This document shows, piece by piece, positions 58,401 through 64,000 of a DNA stretch of 64,000 nucleotides. Source of the DNA: Chaetorhynchus papuensis (Eukaryota; Chordata; Aves; Passeriformes; Rhipiduridae); NCBI GenBank assembly GCA_013396525.1, contig VWYX01000758.1:174571-238570 (forward strand), read 5' to 3'. The translations under genes were made by a program, and so were the position numbers. How positions within the stretch are numbered: position 1 is the first letter of the stretch; each line of letters opens with the position of its first letter. Under the pieces are notes generated by a model. The model did not search any database, was not told where the DNA came from, and saw only the letters and a program-made list of their open reading frames with translations.

Positions 58401-59117
58401 AACCGGGAAGCTCTCCATCCCTGCGGGAGACGGATGCGAACTGCGCTGCCCCTCACTGGTGTGAGTCGGCAAGCGGAGGGAAGCGCCAGTGTTTGGACAG
58501 ATGCACGTCTGTGTCACAGGCAGAAGGGCTGAGAAAAACGCTGATCCTCCGCTGCCCGCTACGGAACCCTCCATAATAATTTTCCAGGCTCCTTTTACCC
58601 ATCTTAGAAGGGCTTGTTCTCCAAGCTGCCCCTCAGGCCCCTCTCACAGTAGGTCTTCTAACCATGAGGACTGTCAAAGCCAAGCTTCAGGCAATTCTCC
58701 CAACCGAAATCAGAAGATCCTTCTTAAAATGTAGGATTTCTTTTTAAAGGATTGAGGTCTTCGGTTTGCTGTCTTGCTGTGAAGGCTACACGCAAGCTTT
58801 CCTCTCCCCTCAGGAGCCCTGTTGTCATTGCTTTGACGATGTCAGAGATGAGAGCCACGTGTAAGCACAGCACTCCAGGAGCTGGAGCTTCAAGAGTATT
58901 CAAATGGCAGACCCGGAGGAGAGGGGGTAAGTTTGTCTCTGGTGTCTCAGATCACACACAGGGGCTGGTTGTACAGTTCCTGGGAGCAGGGGGGGTGGCT
59001 GGGATGTTCCCCCAAACATTTCATTCTGCTTTCAGATGGTTCACATGGAGAGTAAGTATGGGACTAAACAGTGGCTACACGCTCTGTACAGCTTAGAATT
59101 TAGGGGTCAGAGGAGCT
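52451..59117. other. No recognisable gene
   Basis: Both strands carry many overlapping chance-looking frames of up to about 130 codons. There is a small CpG-rich cluster at about 58320-58500, which is too short and too weak to call a promoter. No exon of a known gene was recognised. Confidence 0.5.
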
Positions 59118-59272
59118 CAGAAATTAGGGTTGGAAAAGCCTACGGGAGGCTGTTTAGTCCATCACCAGTCCCAAGAGTGCATCAGCTATTGCTGCACTGT
59201 TTCTGACATGTTTTTCCACCCTCTCCTTTGAGACACATCCACCAATGGATTTTCACCACTCTTTTATCCATT
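59118..59272 (-). mobile_element. Old CR1 3'-end fragment, antisense
   Basis: The plus strand reads cagaaattagggttggaaaa, then gtttagtccatcacc and later a tgtttttccaccctctcc-like block. This corresponds to the reverse complement of the CR1 3' region. It is much more diverged than the 52.35 kb copy. Confidence 0.7.
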
Positions 59273-62200
59273 AGCAGGGGTGACCTAGGACATGTTTAAC
59301 AACTTAGGCAGGGAACAGAGAAAGTAAACCCTGGAGTGACTTTACTTTCCAGGACGAGAGAAGAGAAGAAAGTCAAACAGAAGTAAGGAGATGGATGGGA
59401 AAGCTGAGAGGAGCCACAAAAAACTGCCAAGATTTTGAATTTTGTCTCCTTCCACCCTCCAAGAGCTACACAAAGCCCAGTTCTCCTCTCATCACATCTG
59501 GGGCCCCAAAAGGCTTCCAGATGGTCGACAACAGAAGAGTCAGAGCCACGTCAGCACCCCATGAGGTCACATCACCCCTGGGAGGTGATGCGTGAGACAG
59601 TGACTGTAAACCCCCCGCCTTCATCACAAGCCAGCGCTGGCCCCAGGAGTAAGGTCATGTTGGGGAAGACACGTCCCTGGTGAGTGGCACTGCTCTCTGC
59701 CATCCAAGCAGCCTCTTGAGGTTGTTGGGTGTTGGTGGTGCCCATGCCAGGGCCTCAGTGCTGCAGCAGCTCTCCAGCAGTTGGCTCATTGCAGTGCAAG
59801 GTTCCAAGCCTGTTATATAGCCCAAAATAGCAGAGCAACTCCACTCGGTGCAATTCAACATTACACCTGCTGTTGATCTTGGCGTATTATTTATCCATCT
59901 TCTGAGCCATAAATTTCCTTCCTGGACTCCGTGACTTGCTTTATAACCGCGCTCTTTGCGCTGAGACTGCAAAGCCCTGGGGACAAGACCTTTGCCTCCA
60001 CGCTTTCTATTTAGGGCCATGCAGCTTTATGACACTAACAGAAAGAGTAACTTCCCAGATGACTTTGCAGCCATCACAGACGTTTTTTGAAACACTGCTT
60101 TTCTGGCTACTCAGAAGGTCACTGATAAGAGCAGAGATAAGTCTCAAGCCCAAGCTGCTACCACATGGGGAGGGGGAGATCCTGGTAGCTCGCTTGCAAA
60201 TATGACCTACAACAAAGCATAAACTCTTTCCTGTGTTCTCCCACATGGATCAGCATTAAATTCTCCCCCAGAGTCTCATTACTTGGCCTCTGTCTCCTAA
60301 GTCTGAAGCCTTTAAGGAGGTGAGTAGCCCCACCACATTATCACTGGAGGCTCAGCTGCCTGCACAAATCTCTGCACCAAGCTTTGGGAGCTCAAGGGAG
60401 ACCAGGATTTGCACTGCACACAGTGTTTGACTCTCAGAGAGGCCTGGAGCTCGCCAGCCTCCCAGCTTGTGCATCAGGATCAACATCAGTTGACTCATGC
60501 TCCAATCCCCATCCCAAAGTCAGTCGTCCCCACCAGCCTTCTTGCTCTGGACCTCTGCAAGGGTCACTTTTCTCTGGGGTGAGGGAACCTCAACAATGCT
60601 TTCCATCCCTGCCTGCCTCAGCTTGGAGGGGTCCCTTGAGCACGCCATGAAAGGAGAGGCACATCTGGGCTGGATTACGGGGTGGTGCAGTGGCTTTTAC
60701 AGCTACAGATTCCTGCATATGTTTCTGAGCAGGACATATATGCTCAAAGATCCAAGCAGAGAAAGCCCCCAGGGCTGAGGGCCCTCATTTATGTAAGTCA
60801 TTCTAGGTTGCCCCCTCTTTGCAGGGCTCAGCTATGGACACCTTGGCAGGCTGGGGTCGGTGGGAGGAGATGCTCTGTGGCTGATGCTGTGGCTGATGCT
60901 TTCCCACTGGGCACAGAGAATTGCTTTCTTTTGAGAACAGAGGCCAAACGGAGGGAATCATTTATACCATTGGGAAGTGGGTGTAACACTGCAATTTACT
61001 GGCATATTGCAGCCACAGAGGCAGTGACTTCGCATGGATAAGGAGAGCTGTGAAGAAAACAAGGGAGGAGGCAATGGGGCTGAGAGTAAATCCACAGAGA
61101 TCAATAATGTTGCATTAGATTCACGCCAGTTAGTAAACCAAAGGTTGTGGTCTGCGCTCTGCAGCACTGGTTTATCACAGCTCCAGATTTTACACCACGG
61201 TCACTGCAAGCAGGATCTGTTCCCTGAGGCTTTAGAAATAACCGCTTTCTCTCAAAACCCTTTTCTTTAGCTGTCTGTGGGTTGAAAGAAAGAGACAATG
61301 ATGTGTGGATGGAAAAACAATTAAAAAAAAGAACTAAATTAAAATTAAAACGCAGCAAGGCTCCAAAGAATTTACAGATGTCTCTCCTCTCCTTCCCCCC
61401 CTGCTCCTCCGTGGTCAGCTGTAAATATTTATCTGGCAGGCTGCAGTGAAAGGCATGGCCCAAAACACTTAATCACAATTCCAGCATGGCTGCCCTCCAG
61501 AGCACCCCGAACTTGGGGGACGGTGGTTTTTTTCTGCAGCATTGCTAGAGGAAGCTACTTCTGTCCTTATGCAGGCAAACAAGCACCTTCAAAAGCAATT
61601 CATAGCATCTCCAACATGGGCTGCTGGGTGCTTTGTTTGTCTTCTTCTTTGGATTTTTTTTCTTTTTAAAGGGCCTGATTTTCTTTCTTAACCTGAGTGG
61701 CGAAGGTGGGCAAGCCCTGTCACCCCACTGTCAGCAGCAGCCTGGTGCTGATTGACAGGCGGAAGTGGAGTGGAAATTGGACTGGATCAGTGAGGAGGTT
61801 TGGGAAATATTCCCCAGAATCAAAGGAATCATTGTATTTCTGTAATTCACCTCAAACTGTTCCACAAGTATTGATCAGACCTGACCCTATCTCCCCTATG
61901 AAGGGTGGCTGTCTCCAGGGTGGAGCCTTGGCAGCTTCCATGGGTCACTCGGCAGAAAAACGGGACAAGTGGAAGCACTGCTAGAGGCTGGCAAGTGTAG
62001 GGGCTTTGCTTTTGAGGATGCCCAGTAAGAAACACTGTTGGCACAGGGATTGCTGTTCAGCAATAGGTACCTGCAAAATCAGGAGCAAAGACCATGGGAG
62101 CAAGGACTTGCAAGCCTCACTCCCTGGTTTTCACTCCCATGGCGAGTCTGGCCTTCTGACGGATCTCCCTGCAAGGATATTGGGAAGACCTCCCTGTCTT

Positions 62201-64000
62201 CAGTTGCACTGTTCCTCCCCACACACAACCATTACACAGGGCTCTAAACCCTCTGTATTTCTATTTTTCCATCTCCTGTTTGATATGGAGGAGCTGGGAG
62301 AGGAGGAAGGGCCATAACACACAAGGCTGTGGCTCCTGTGGAACACACCCTCAGAGCCTCCCTCTAAGTTTGTTCCCGCCCCACAGCCAGAGGCTGGAAC
62401 ACATAAAGAGGCAGCCAATGTTCACTTTGTGTCCCAGCTTCCAGCCTCCCCAGCCAATGTGTGGCAGAGTCTTCCTCGGGAGAAGAAATTAAATGTCCCA
62501 CCAAAAGCTTGGTTGCTGCTTCACCATAGTGACTATTGCCTCCGTTTTCAGCTGAAACATGAACGTATTTTGTTTTCACAGTTCTTTGCTATTTTCTGCA
62601 GGGAGTGGCACACTTCGGCCAAGCAGAGCCATGCATGACATCATATTTTCTTATTGGCCTTTATTGCACTGCAATTGCCTCACCAGTTATTGCCACTTAT
62701 TGCCGAGTAGCTGTTTCACCACCTGATTATTTATCAGCCTGCCTTTCTGCCTTCCTGGGCATTGAGATTCACTTCACTTTCTCCCTCTTCCTTGCCAATG
62801 TTTCCAGTGGAAATGATGCTTTGTCAGCACATCTGCAAACATGTAGATTTCCTTGAAAAGGCAAGTCCACTATTTGCTCATTTAGAGCAGGTGATCAGTA
62901 ACCACACAGATAAATTGGTCTGAGGTTAATCTATTATCCTGTCAGGGGCCGTAGCAATTTTTTAACAGACTCAGAGCCTAGAGAGCTGTTAAAGCCCCCT
63001 CCCTGTAAATATAAATATATGATAATCTCAGCTTTCTTCAAGAAATAAACTCTCTTCTCTGCTATATTATTTGCAATGCAAAGGATGAAAATGCAGCCCA
63101 GCTAAACCCAAAAGTTTTAAAAACCCAGAGAGTAATCAGAGTTCAAATTACACAGTTTTTCGTATATTTTTAAAGCCAGGGCTGTGAGATTTGAGGCCTT
63201 CTTTGATATTTTGAGATCTCTGGGGCTGCTAATACTGCAGCAGTTAACTGTGTGCACTGACACCAACTGCAGCACCATCAGGGAGCTGTGGGATGCTCTG
63301 GGATGCTCTGGGAACAGCATGTCCTCCTAAAGCAGGCTTTTCCAAAGGGCTCTGTTTGCTTTGACCAAAATGGACTGCTGGCTTTTTACTGCACATAGGG
63401 CACTGTACCATGAGAGATTTCCAGTCTCCCTAGTGCTACTAGTGTCTGAGCCCACCCCACTGGCTACCCAGCATCACATCCCAAAATCCCTGAAGTACCC
63501 AGCTCACCTTTTCCCCTTGCAGTGTAATAAATGGCAAGGCACAGGGGCATGTGGGGAAAGGCTGCTTTTATGGCAGGGTGCCTGGGGCCCTGGACAAGAC
63601 AGGGTGAAGGTGAGGGGTGGCTTTGCATTATCACCCCTGAGGACAGCCCCAGCAGTGCCAGGCACTGCCTCGGCAGAGGATGGGACAGAGCTGTGCTTTG
63701 GGTGCCCATGCAACCGGGACCTGCTCGTGCTCCATGGGGTTAACACGGTATTGAGATTACCCAGCTGTAATTCCCATCATCTGTCAGTAGCTGCTCCTCA
63801 TGTCCAGCAGTCAGACACTCGGGCTGGCTGGTTCATCCATCAGTCCCCATTGGGACAGCCGGGTACTGCTGCCTTCCTCCTGCTGAGGCAGGCCATGGCA
63901 GGGTGGGGAGGGCATGTGGGCAGAGAAATATTCTCCATACTGCAACTGCTGCCAGGCTGACAGCAGCAGCCAGAGCCGGGTTTTCCCACGCTTCCTTCAC
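59273..64000. other. No recognisable gene
   Basis: GC-richer single-copy-looking DNA alternating with AT-rich blocks, for example near 61.3-61.4, 62.6-62.75 and 63.0-63.2 kb. The longest frame (63361-63960, plus) has no family motif and no supporting splice or poly(A) signals. The AT-rich blocks have the look of noncoding regulatory DNA, but that cannot be shown from one sequence. Confidence 0.5.

Noticed and set aside
63361..63960. 199-codon plus-strand frame at the right end
   Set aside because: No recognisable motif, biased composition, and no supporting start context or poly(A) signal.

Overview
The window is vertebrate nuclear DNA, most likely from a bird. It has split genes with GT-AG introns, a CpG-island promoter and several CR1-type LINE fragments in both orientations, the repeat family that dominates avian genomes. 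I saw no bacterial, phage or organelle signature, and no recognisable tRNA, rRNA or CRISPR array. I cannot name the species.

Two genes can be reconstructed completely from splice sites and reading phase. They are arranged head to head around a CpG island at about 22.9-23.9 kb. Leftward on the minus strand is SUPT7L, a SAGA/STAGA core subunit, with four coding exons over 22587-10278 and 412 residues. Rightward on the plus strand is SLC4A1AP (kanadaptin), with 14 coding exons over 23346-39437 and 690 residues. All 16 coding introns obey GT-AG and every junction keeps frame. The start codons are about 0.76 kb apart, so a bidirectional promoter is likely. This pair is also divergent neighbours in mammals, so the block is conserved synteny.

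Left of SUPT7L (1-10 kb) I recognise no coding gene. The region holds a hexanucleotide purine repeat (about 2.9-3.05 kb), a CpG-rich patch at about 4.13-4.72 kb with an RFX X-box and a TATA box, a cluster of minus-strand polyadenylation hexamers at 5335-5365, and a degenerate CR1 at about 8.7-9.98 kb. GPN1, the expected mammalian neighbour on this side, was not recognised.

Right of SLC4A1AP (39.8-64 kb) the sequence is coding-poor. The exception is a minus-strand open frame at 42034-41540 with coding-like composition, a good start context and an AATAAA about 130 bases after its stop. I cannot assign it to a family, and it is the best candidate here for something undescribed. The rest is GC-richer intergenic or intronic DNA with CR1 remnants, microsatellites and an assembly gap (51933-52041) inside a TCTCC pentamer array. 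MRPL33 and RBKS, the mammalian neighbours on this side, were not recognised.
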